From Fistulifera solaris (lineage: Eukaryota > Bacillariophyta > Bacillariophyceae > Naviculales > Stauroneidaceae): a DNA stretch of 64,000 nucleotides. The notes beneath the pieces were generated by a model that was not told the origin of the DNA, did not search any database, and was given only the letters and a program-made list of their open reading frames with translations. This document shows, piece by piece, positions 55,001-64,000 of the stretch (position 1 is its first letter; the number at the start of each line of letters is the position of its first letter). A program made the translations under genes and the position numbers. The DNA is taken from contig AP026136.1 in assembly GCA_030295235.1 (NCBI GenBank), positions 1,240,001 through 1,304,000 of the forward strand, read 5' to 3'.

Positions 55001-56160
55001 ATTATGTCACACTGACCAAGATACGACATACATATGCATTCACGCAACTCCCCTACCTTGTGCATCCGCAATTCGGCGCACATTTTTTTCTCCAAGTCGT
55101 TGCTACTCGCAGCATCAATATTATTCTCTCACCTTCCTCTTCATTTCTCACCATGAAGCTTCAGTTCTCGGCCCTCCTTGCGGCTATCGCCGCAAAGCAC
55201 TCTAACGCCGCCCAAGGATTCTACACTTACTTCGAAGAAAGCGGTTTCGGCCCCAATCATTGGGCCTTTGTCGATACCGAAGATAATCAGTGCGGAAGCA
55301 CCTACATGACGAGCGGGTATGGGCAATCCCCCGTGCCTATCTACAACAAGGAACAATGCGATACTGACATGAGTGCGTACACTTTCACTGGAGGAGACTG
55401 CACCTGGGAAGACCTCAAGTACGGCATCACCAAGAACGGTGTTGAAGTCGTCAAGGGTGATAACTGCTCTTTCGGTACGATGAAGATCCCTCACACTCCC
55501 AACGAGTTCAACGCTCTTCAGTTTCATGTTCATGCCTCTTCGGAACACACTATCGAAGGAGCCTACTACGAAGCCGAGCTTCATGTTGTTCACCAGAGTC
55601 GACCGGCGAGTCCTTCGCCGTATTCGGAACGATGATCTCTTCTGGGGCTGACGTCGCCGATCATGCCCTTTTGAGAACTTCCTTCGTGGCTGGGAGAAGG
55701 TGGCTAACGCCGCTGAAACAACGTGCGCAGTACCCGAAGGACGTCGTTTGCAAGACGACTTTGTTGCCGTTCAACAAAAAATCACTTGCCCGGCCGTAGG
55801 ATCAGGTGCTGTTGAAGAGCTCGCCATGGTGGATGCTACCTCTGCCGTGAACGTTTACGATCTTCCCACGAACCAGGACTTCGGCGTGTACACATACAAG
55901 GGAGGTCTCACTACCCCTCCCTGCACGGAAGCCGTCAACTGGAACTTGCTCGATGCTCCAATGATGATTTCTACAACTCAAATGGACCGATTGCTGAAAT
56001 TGATCCTTTGCTACGTAGACACTGAGACATGCAATCACGCCACAGTTGCGTCCTACGAAGGCTCCACATCTCGTCCTCCCAAATGTTGCTCGGACGTGAA
56101 ATCATTCACCGATGCCGTACATGCGACAACTGCGAAACTATCGTAGACTCTTCTCCCATC
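54916..56160 (+). repeat. Right arm of ~1.25-kb inverted duplication
   Basis: Inverse copy of 53487-54733. Homology stops at ATCGTAGACTC(C/T)TCTCC(C/T)ATCT; beyond it the right side has unrelated sequence, so the membrane tail was not duplicated. Confidence 0.9.
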
Positions 56161-56175
56161 TGGGTCCTAGCCTAA
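55153..56175 (+). CDS. Alpha-carbonic anhydrase, right palindrome copy, tail lost (disrupted)
   Basis: Same protein as the left copy, with MKLQFSALLAAIAAKHSNAAQ (Ala for Val at residue 7) and identical zinc-site and TTPPCTEAVNW motifs. It carries the same two frame changes near 55600 and 55670 as the left copy, and a two-base difference at the GGCTCC site near 56064. The duplication breakpoint at about 56160 replaces the transmembrane tail by a few codons and a stop (TAA at 56173, or 56144 in the frame as read). If expressed it would be soluble and secreted rather than membrane-bound. It may be a pseudogene. Confidence 0.75.
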
Positions 56176-56476
56176 AGTTCTTATTGTGAATACCTATAGA
56201 AAATAGCTTAAATATTTTCATACAGCTCTCTCTTCGTATTTAAGCTCTAGTAAGGCATGCTTGGCGGTTTGCTTTCCTCGGAAGATGTTGGTCGTTACGC
56301 TTGAAATGGTTTTGAATACCATTAGTCTACGTGTTTCGGTGGAAGCCCATGAACGATGCTTTATCATGACTCCTGCATTCCAACTTCGAGGTCTTTTCAT
56401 GTAAGTTCTAATCAAATACGTTCCTGTTGACGTTGCTATTAGATATATCTCTTTGTTTACATATTTCATACTATCT
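56176..56476. other. Short spacer, no gene seen
   Basis: 3' region between the right carbonic anhydrase copy and the convergent oxidoreductase. Nothing recognisable. Confidence 0.4.
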
Positions 56477-58064
56477 CTACACGTAATCGCGTTCTTTCTC
56501 TGAATGCATCTTTCCTGGCGGCTCATTACGGATGTGCCTGCTTGCTAGCTCACATACAACAGCTCCTGTCAGTGGCTTCTTTAGGGCCTCGCTGCTCATC
56601 GACGATAACTCTTCCAGGGTGACGTAACGATCGATTTTTGGCCTTATATATCGCGAGGAAAGCATTTCCCACAAGTACATCATATCAGCCCTTACTTGGT
56701 CACCGTTAACGCGAACATGCTCCGCAAAAATCAAGCAAGGTCGCTCTTTTCATCTTAGATATTTGCAGTTGTTCGACCATTGAACTGATTCCTTGAGCTT
56801 CGTCCTGCGGTTTGGATACACAAACTAGGCGACCGTGCTTAGCTAAAGCTTTTCGAAGCGCTTTGAATTTATTAGGAAAGCAATAATCCACCACAATGTC
56901 AATCGATCCCTCTACGACCCATCCCCAATCATCTAGCATATGTACTTGTTGATCCTTCATTTCGCCTTTTCCGTGTACAAAGATTTCCTCCACACCCGCC
57001 AGTTTCGCCATGCGTATTAGTGCTCGTGACTCTACAGTCAGTCCTCCTGTTATTAATAGCCTTCTCCCCGTCAGGCAGGTGATACTGTAGCAATAGGGAC
57101 GTGCTCTACCGTGATGCAAGGCCGTGAAGGCAGGCAGGTAAGCTGACATCAGACTTGCTACATCGGACGAATCCACTTGATCAGGCACGGGCCACAATCG
57201 ATCCGATGGAATGGATACAAGTTGCGAATTCATTGTCCACTTGGCAATTGCTGCAACACGTGTGCCTACCTCCAAGCCGTACTGCTCTGCTATCGCTGCA
57301 TCACATTGCCGAATGACACCGACAAAATTGGTGCCATACTTTTCACTAGACGATAATTCCGAAAATGAGTCATCAAACGAAGTGAACGCCGTAGCTTCGA
57401 CGGCCACAATAACATCATGATTTGCCGCTATCGTATCTTCCCGCTCCCCGTCTAAATTGCCAAAGAAGGAGCTCCAATCGCAAAACACGCTCGTGCAATC
57501 GTGAGGTTGCGATAGCTCTTGTGTCGGTGCTACATTTTCAAGGACTTCTGGTTCTGGTACAAAATCGTCTGAAAGAACTCCTCGTACGTCTTGTCGTTGT
57601 TCATCTGACTTTGTTTCTTCTTTTCGTTCTATAATGCCGTCATCCTGCTGTTGTTGGCTTTGTTCACGTAGATCTTGTTCCAAATCACAGAGAAAAGAGC
57701 CCCAATCACACATCATGTTTGTGCAGTAATGCGTGTTTGCAAAATCTTCGTCCACGACATTTTCTTCCCCAAACTCTACCGATGAGAGGGAGTCTACATC
57801 GTCGTCGTCGTCGTCGTCGTCGTCCTCTTCCTCTTCCGACGATGACGAGACAGAGGAGGATGACGAGGAGGAGTATGTCGTTTCACTGTCTGCTCGCGCA
57901 CGGTATCGATAGCGCGATGACGATGACTGTATTGATACTCGTCGGTGCTTGACATTATCTCGCCCGTCGTAAGAACTGGATCGATCAAAGGATGAATAGT
58001 TTTCTTCTCCGTAGTTTCTCCCTTCTTTGTTTCTGAGCGTGTAATGATTCTGTCGTGACAGCAT
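56477..58064 (-). CDS. MDR-superfamily oxidoreductase with acidic N-terminal extension
   Basis: The C-terminal part is a medium-chain reductase/quinone-oxidoreductase fold without zinc ligands: YGTNFVGVIRQCDAAIAEQYGLEVGTRVAAI, LMSAYLPAFTALHHG, a Rossmann strand RRLLITGGLTVESRALIRMA, and HGRLVCVSKP. The usual GxGxxG-type loop reads GGLTVES, so nucleotide binding may be altered. The N-terminal 230 residues are low complexity: Ser runs, a Glu/Asp run from a GAC repeat (57796-57830 region), and two copies of a motif CTxxxCDWxSF (CTNMMCDWGSF and CTSVFCDWSSF). The frame changes at the A5 run 56726-56730; deleting one base joins LLDF to AEHVRVNGDQVRADMMYLWEM. Confidence 0.7.
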
Positions 58065-58533
58065 TTTTGCGGGTTATTGCGTAATACTCGTTCTTGCTAT
58101 CGTACCAAGCGATTGATACTTCCCTGCTTTGAAATCAAAAGGATATACTTCGTTGGTCGACGCTTGTTGGTGATTCTTTATATGTCTTGCTCGAACGTTG
58201 AGTCTTCTTCGTTATGATGGTGGAGTTTCAAATTTTGAACGTTCCAACGGACGAATTTCGTGGTGGCGTTCGGACACGCAACTCTGCATTTAATTTATAT
58301 GCGAAACGTGAAGATCTTTTAACTTTAACCTTAAATCGATTTACCCTTTCGAATCTTATTGCGACACGATACTACGTACTACACGTACCAAGCACCAAAT
58401 CGCCCGATCGAAAAAGATGACGACAATGGAGTACAAGTAATAATTGAAATCTTGCTTCATTCGTATTTGTTGATGCGCTATAACTCGCAGCCAGTTCTCT
58501 CTCAATACAATAAAGCGCGCAGAGCTAAACAGC
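58065..58533. other. Divergent promoter region
   Basis: Spacer between the oxidoreductase and the thioesterase start codons. No gene or clear motif. Confidence 0.4.
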
Positions 58534-59484
58534 ATGGCAGTTTATTACCAACAAAAGTTTCTAGACGTGTTGAAACTGATTCACAAATTAGAACCATCAC
58601 CCGGTTTTTCGCAAGCTCTTGGAACAACCTTTCATGATTTGGCTTCTTCTTCTTCGTCATCATCATCGTCGTCGTCGTTGTCTTCCATACAAGTCGAAGA
58701 CAAAGGATCGATAGTACGCGTAGAGCTACCCGTTTCCGGCGCCTTGTACGTAAAAAGTAAATCAATTACGCTTTCGACTTACATCGCGATTATGGATGAT
58801 TTGAAGACTTATTCTCTCATGACAGTCGATGGAGGGCGTCCTGGTGTTTCTGTATCTATGAATATGGAAGCAACGGGCCTGTCGTTATCATCCGTTCAAC
58901 GACTGGCGATTACGGCACGGACCCGTAAAGTAGGACGGAATTTAGGCTTCACATCCGCCGAAATCCGAGATGCGGCAACGAATCGCATGATCTGTCACGG
59001 TTCACACATCAAATTCTTGCCCATGGGATTTCTAAGCGATTATTTATTACAGTACGGATGGCCAATCATTCAATGGTGGTATGGATTGCCGCACTTTCAG
59101 CCGCCTGTGTCACAAAAGGAACGCCCTTCCCTGCACGAAGTCATGTCGACCTTTGATTCCAACACCGGATCCTTTCGTGTCAAGCCTCATCATGCCAGTT
59201 TAGGAGGCCCCATTCATGGAGGCTGCCAAGCTGTTTTGATGGAAATGGCAGCGTCTACAGTGGCCGAATCAGCATTGCCGGGATGTTACTTGCAAAGTAT
59301 TTCCGTTGAATATCTGGCCAAACCATCATGTCCGCTTGTCGATACTCAAGTACGAGTGGTGCATCAGGAATCCAATTTCTTGACGTTAGAGGTTCTGCTG
59401 CTATGTAAAGGCAAAATAAAAGCGGAAGGAATACTCAAGTACATGAAGATGGATACGTCTTCGAAATTACAACGGTCCGGTTGA
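58534..59484 (+). CDS. Double-hotdog acyl-CoA thioesterase-like protein
   Basis: 316 residues, intact. Two hotdog-like halves. The first (about 60-170) has YIAIMDDLKTYSLMT, VSMNMEATG and ITARTRKVGRNLGFTSAEIRD...HGSHIKFLP. The second (about 215-305) has HASLGGPIHGGCQAVLMEMAAS, LQSISVEYLAKPS and LLCKGKIKAEGILKYM. The HGG motif plus downstream helix is typical of PaaI/ACOT-like enzymes. A Ser run (about residues 38-50) comes from a TCN repeat. The likely reaction is acyl-CoA hydrolysis; the substrate is unknown. Confidence 0.75.
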   Translation: MAVYYQQKFLDVLKLIHKLEPSPGFSQALGTTFHDLASSSSSSSSSSSLSSIQVEDKGSIVRVELPVSGALYVKSKSITLSTYIAIMDDLKTYSLMTVDGGRPGVSVSMNMEATGLSLSSVQRLAITARTRKVGRNLGFTSAEIRDAATNRMICHGSHIKFLPMGFLSDYLLQYGWPIIQWWYGLPHFQPPVSQKERPSLHEVMSTFDSNTGSFRVKPHHASLGGPIHGGCQAVLMEMAASTVAESALPGCYLQSISVEYLAKPSCPLVDTQVRVVHQESNFLTLEVLLLCKGKIKAEGILKYMKMDTSSKLQRSG

Positions 59485-59573
59485 TAAACATTGTATAGAA
59501 ATAACATCAAATGAATGTCTTGTAAAATCACGTACAAAGTCTATGTCTGAAAGGAATCTTACTTCGATTAGGA

Positions 59574-61133
59574 TTAGGATTGGTAGCGATCGGCACAATA
59601 TTGTCGACAATACGACGGTAGCTTGCGACTCAGTGTGTTTTTATCTTCTACTGAAAACTGCCCTTCCGGCAACGGGATGATTTCAACTTCATTGTTGGGA
59701 CATTCCAAACTAATTCGATTATAGAATTCGCCTTCTCGATACAAATCGGCCGTGACTCTGTCGCAGTCATCACAATACCACCACTTCTCTTCACCAAAAG
59801 GAAAAGGGATACAACTGATGTAGCGACATCCAGGACACGGCCCCGCTTGTTCCATGTCCATATTTGCCAACAATCCCGTCGTTACAATAATCATGACGAG
59901 CGACACAATCAATCCCAAAAAGCGAACAATCAAGCGCTGTGTTTGTTTCATCTTGGAAGCGTCAACTCCAAAGAAATTGACTTTGAGGGGCTCAATGATA
60001 GACCAACCACACGCCAAACCGTATACCAAACCACCCAAATGAGAAAAATTGTCCACATAAGGCTGTAGTATAGAAAGAAACGTTTTTTTGTGAGTTCAGC
60101 CTGTTTAGACAGCATCACAAGAGTCGGGACACCCTGAACCACGTACCGTAAAGCCAATCAGTGCATTCACGACAATATCCACCACCAACCATATCAAGGC
60201 TCGTACATGTTGCCGCTTCGAAGTTTCATCATTCTGTTCCGTAGTTATGAATAGCAAAGGCCAATTCATGGTTATATCGGCAACACACCCTCCGATCAAA
60301 CCAAAGATCCCACCCGACGCTCCGACACTGACGTATTGCGGTAAGAAAATGGCACTTAAAATATTCCCACCGACACCCGGAATCAAGAAGAGTAATACTG
60401 TGTAAAGAGCACCGTGACTTTCTTCAAACGCGCCTCCAATGAACCAAAGTGCCGCCATATTGACGGCATAATGGATCAAGCCGGCATGCAGCACGAGAGG
60501 CGTGAAAAGACGAAACCATTGTCCTTCAACCACAATTTTGGACGTTTCTCGTGCTCCAGCACGAACGAGAGCTTCCGCGGAAGGTCCTATCAAAGGGTTA
60601 ATACTCAGCGGTTCTACTTTCCAGTCATTGAGTCCAAATTCGACGACCATCATAATCGCACACACCGCAATCAAAGCCCACGTAAAGTACGGTCGTACAA
60701 CTTGCGGACGCGCCTCGACGTAATCACTCCACGCCAGATAGGGCGCTTGATGTTGTCGTCGCCATGCGGCATCTTGCGCCCATTCTAAATCCGTGCGAGT
60801 TTGTGCTAAATGATGATAGAGACCGAAAATGCCTCCCGTAACTTGCGAATCGCCATATTTCTGACGACGCTTTTGTTGTGCTAAACGAAAATCAAGGACA
60901 CGGCGTTCTAATTCGGGATCAACAAAGTGAGCTGATGCCGTACTTTCTTGTGATAACACTTGAATGAGATCTTGTAGTGAATAGGAGCGAGGAGGTTCGA
61001 GAGAATCATCATCCCCATGACTTGAAACAGTCGTCATTCTCAGGTGTTCTCGTCTGATAGAATGGTTGTTGTGCGTATTATAGTGTTCTTCTTGCCATTC
61101 ATTTATGCTACGAGAATACAGATAGTTCGGCAT
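59574..61133 (-). CDS. Rhomboid-family intramembrane protease
   Basis: Exon 1 61133-60147 and exon 2 60062-59574; 84-bp intron (GTACGT...ACAG). The catalytic serine is in SVGASGGIFGLIGG and the histidine in NFSHLGGLVYGLACG, which the splice joins in frame (GFTV / PYVDNFSHLGG). Supporting motifs include GQWFRLFTPLVLHAGLIHYAVNM and the entry helix RPYFTWALIAVCAIMMVV. About 175 soluble residues precede the core. A Cys-rich C-terminal tail (CPGCRYISC, CDDC, YCRQYC, about residues 425-490) looks like a small zinc-binding or disulfide domain. Intact. Confidence 0.92.
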
Positions 61134-62769
61134 GATCCAGAGCGAGAGGCTTTCCAGTGATCATTCGCCGGCAAACCTTTTCTCTAGGAAAATACAAAAT
61201 AAAAAAAAATGATATGATGTGACAGACGCAGAGATGATGCACCGCGCAAAACGCAACCGTTGGATTGAGATTTTGCTGCGGACGCTACGATGTTCGGTGT
61301 TTAAGTACCAAACGTGTTATGGTACATCATGTCGTAGAGTGAATATTCGGTAAATTCCTACGGACGGCAACCTTTATCGTTTGTGTTGTATTGCATCATC
61401 ATCATCATCTCATCCACTGAAGGAATCATCATCGTTTATGTGAAATGCGGCCGCCAACGACTAGCTACTCATTGAAATATTGCGATTGATTAACAAGACT
61501 GAAACAATGCGTAAACGAATCAAACAAAAACAGAACATCATTCCTCCATCCATCAATGCCAATCGGATTAACATTCTTGTACTCTGATTACCATGAGTTG
61601 GGCACGAGAACGCTATCGGATGAAATATAACAAGTGAAATGAGCACTGGTTCGATCCGTATACGTATAGCGTGAAGGTCTTCCGGATGATTCTCGATACA
61701 AAGTAAACAGCAGCTTCCATCGTTCGATGATTGAGAAATGTTGGGGCATAATCTGTCTCCCAAATCGATAATTGTTCTGAATATTATTATTCATCAAAGA
61801 AATAATCGTTTGCTTTCCGTAAGAATGGCGAGAGTACTTGTAGTATGTGAAATGCGGCCCAATGATGTGAATCATCATCGAATGAATCAATGCAAAAATG
61901 GGCGCTAAAAAATAACCGATGTTATCTTCGACTTCGACACGCATAGCGCATACACATACACACACAAGATACACATTGAAGCATTGCGATTGAAATAACA
62001 AGACTGAAAAGCAAAGCACGAACGCGTCAAACAAATATCGTCGTCTCACTCTCACCCATCATCATCGTCGTCGAGGCACAAAAAGTGCCCCCAATGAACT
62101 TGACCTCCATTCTTTTCCCCTTGTTCAACTTGAATTTCAAAATTTAAAAGCGTCGGTAGACTATTAATGTCTTTTATCATATTCCGTAGGAGTAAACATT
62201 TGCTTCTATGTCGCTTCAATCTCTTTAGTTTGCATCGCATCGTCCACGACATCAACAACTCAACACTCAACTCTCAACCCCGACGCGCCGACACAGACAC
62301 AGATACGCATACAGGCTACACATTGAAGGCTCCCGATCGAAATAACAAAACTGAAAAACAATACATCCGTTTCATCCTTCATCATCGTCAAGGCACACAA
62401 AGTTGCCTCCGGTTGACTTGACTCCTTTCTTTTCCCCCCTTTGTTCGATATTTGAATTTGAAACGCGGATGTTGCTTGTGAGATACGAGTAGGCGGGCTC
62501 GCACCTATTGAAGAATATTCAGACGCGTATATCGCGACATTCATTCATTCGTGGGTCGTGGTCGTGGGATCCCAACACATGGGGAAAACCGTTGCTCAAG
62601 ACAGAAATACTTAGATAGCTTTCCCTAAATGATTTTAAATTGAGTTTGTGAACACAAACAACATTTTGATTTTCGGTAGAAGCGCATCGCCAAACATCTT
62701 TCTCTCTTTTTTCGCTGCGTTCTTCTTCTTCTCACATCTCCTCTCAAAGGCGACTGAGAGAGGTTTGAT
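61134..62769. repeat. Intergenic with diverged direct repeats
   Basis: Blocks at about 61940-62145 and 62285-62475 are related in the same order (ACACATTGAAG, GAAATAACAARACTGAAAA, CATCATCGTC, GGCACA, CTTTTCCCC, TTGAATTT). A shorter third piece lies at 61467-61510. No gene supported. Confidence 0.55.
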
Positions 62770-63260
62770 GTCCTCCCCGTATTCAGTTGTTGCCAAAGCT
62801 GTGGCCTGCGATCATAGCTTGGGACCGTATGGTTGAATACTCAGTGGGAGCGCATGAAGGGTTGTGGTGCGTATGTCCCGAGGAAGGAGGAGTCGTCTCG
62901 CAAAACGGCAACCTCGTGTCGTCTCTCGACGATTCGCTTGCCTGCTTGCGAGGGCTTCCTGCCTTACCGGAAAACACGCAGTTGGAGCATTGTGCTGGGA
63001 AAAGTTCTTCACCTGAGTTGTGGGATCCATGAGGCGTGCCGAAGAACTGTGTGCGCCAGTGATTGGTGAAGCAATGGTAACGGTTGAGCGGGGTTTGGGG
63101 TTCACCCGCTGAGCAGCTTATGAAAGCCACATTCGCCTTTCCGCTCCCAACCGGATACATGGGCGTTTGTGATCGCTTGTTGACATCTGCTTAACGTCTT
63201 CGGAGCTCTTGCGGTGCTTATGAGTTATCCTAGAAATAGGTTAGCGGTTACGGGCACTAG
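62770..63260 (+). ncRNA. Possible structured RNA (tentative)
   Basis: A locally GC-richer block flanked by AT-rich DNA, without convincing protein coding. Several short stems can form, e.g. AGTTCTTC (about 63003-63010) with GAAGAACT (about 63042-63049), and TCGC/GCGA around 62935-62952. I could not match it to SRP, RNase P, U-snRNA or telomerase RNA by eye. Strand unknown; plus is assumed. Confidence 0.2.
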
Positions 63261-64000
63261 CAAGGGTCCCCCATATGTCTCAGCACAATGAAAAATGTAA
63301 ACCACGACCCCTTTCATGCTAACACTTGTTCACTTCAAAACAAAACCAAATAATTTTTAATTAATGTATAAATAATACAACGGATGGATGCGCGCAGTGG
63401 GTAATGGCGACGGGCGTCGGGAGAAGCTTCGCCGTCTGATACAGTCCAATTTCGATGCGCTCCAGCGGTTTCGTGGTCGTGCGACTGCTTGTTCACTCTA
63501 ACTTCTCTACCACTCGTTGCGTTCGCTTTGTGCTCTCTCTAGTATTCACTCCAATGTCTTCCAAAGTATTAGCTGCGTTCTTGCGAAAGCCCGAGCATCC
63601 ATCTGTTTGGCCCAGTGTAGCAATGGCACTAGGCAAACTCGGAATGCTGAATGCTTATATGCCAACAGCACCACGGTGCATAGATCAATCACCACTGGGA
63701 GGAGACCACTCGCGAGGCACGCACGTTGCGCCGCTATGTTGAAAACCGATGTTTTGTAGCATGATCGATATAGCATAATCAAATAACGGCCAAGTTTTCC
63801 AGCACGGCGAAATGCAAGTCATACCACGTATCGGTATTATTGGGATAAATGTAAAGAGTAGCTGTTGCACCATATACCAGCCCGGGGAGTCCGATTCTGG
63901 CAAGACATTTTCCAACATCCAGTAACATCCATGTACCAGAGATGATGCGCGTATCGTTCTAGGCCCGGTCTTGGTACTGACCACACCAGTGCGCAGCACA
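63261..64000. other. Window end, no confident gene
   Basis: Frames of 80-105 codons on both strands (63455-63742 plus, 63685-63999 minus) have no recognisable domain. One may be the edge of a gene outside the window. Confidence 0.35.

Noticed and set aside
53487-56160. Carbonic anhydrase palindrome as a pure fold-back artefact
   Set aside because: The arms differ by several substitutions and indels, a unique 182-bp spacer separates them, and the outer flanks differ, which a simple artefact would not produce.
1-64000. tRNA, rRNA, CRISPR arrays, transposases and virus-like elements
   Set aside because: I scanned for T-loop-like boxes, regular spacer arrays and transposase or polymerase motifs and found none I could defend. 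Absence by eye is not proof.

Overview
This is nuclear DNA of a compact, intron-poor photosynthetic eukaryote, most likely a pennate diatom (an inference). Spliceable GT-AG introns of about 70-270 bp interrupt the genes. Several proteins start with a signal peptide followed by an aromatic residue at the cleavage site (sulfite reductase, a coiled-coil protein, probably others), which is the diatom type of plastid presequence. There are alpha-carbonic anhydrases, an HMG-box protein, a diatom-style LRR protein and a TPR-like orphan. Genes lie on both strands with short spacers and no operon structure. I recognise no virus-like element, transposase, CRISPR array, rRNA or tRNA.

Layout. 0-1.2 kb: a decayed RNA polymerase II large-subunit copy with its catalytic core fused to CTD heptads. 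1.7-4.3 kb: an XRCC3-like recombinase and serine hydroxymethyltransferase. 5.1-7.8 kb: a head-to-head pair of a carrier-like family of unknown function, with a third copy at 21.8-22.8 kb. 8.5-11.8 kb: an Eps15/Pan1-like EH-domain scaffold. 12.4 kb: an acidic orphan. 14.5-18.7 kb: a secreted LPMO-like protein and a secreted subtilisin that carry the same C-terminal cysteine-rich module. 19-21.1 kb: plastid ferredoxin-sulfite reductase. 23.5-31.9 kb: YtqB/MnmM-like methyltransferase, a helical (perhaps nucleoporin) protein, CPPED1-like phosphatase, TPR-like orphan and the E2 subunit of mitochondrial pyruvate dehydrogenase. 32.4-35.1 kb: an orphan and an LRR membrane protein, convergent. 36-45.4 kb: HMG-box protein, plastid coiled-coil protein, orphan, two thioredoxin-fold proteins and an FkbM-type methyltransferase. 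47.5-52.9 kb: organellar methionine aminopeptidase and organellar IF-2. 52.9-56.2 kb: a near-identical inverted duplication of a membrane-tailed alpha-carbonic anhydrase around a spacer packed with TGACGT motifs. 56.5-61.1 kb: an MDR-type oxidoreductase, a double-hotdog thioesterase and a rhomboid protease. 61.1-64 kb: repeats, a possible structured RNA and no confident gene.

Functionally the window mixes inorganic-carbon handling, sulfur and one-carbon metabolism, organellar translation and protein maturation, and extracellular polysaccharide/protein degradation. The features most worth following are the carbonic anhydrase palindrome with its TGACGT cluster, the same motif in the bidirectional promoter of the carrier-like pair, the shared cysteine-rich secretory module, and two dispersed palindromic motifs (GGTACC runs and a GACTG...CAGTC hairpin).

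Caution: at least a dozen otherwise well-conserved genes are broken by single-base frame changes, mostly inside homopolymers. This looks more like base-calling or assembly indels than real decay, and I flag each one. Exon coordinates were read by eye from splice consensus and protein continuity.
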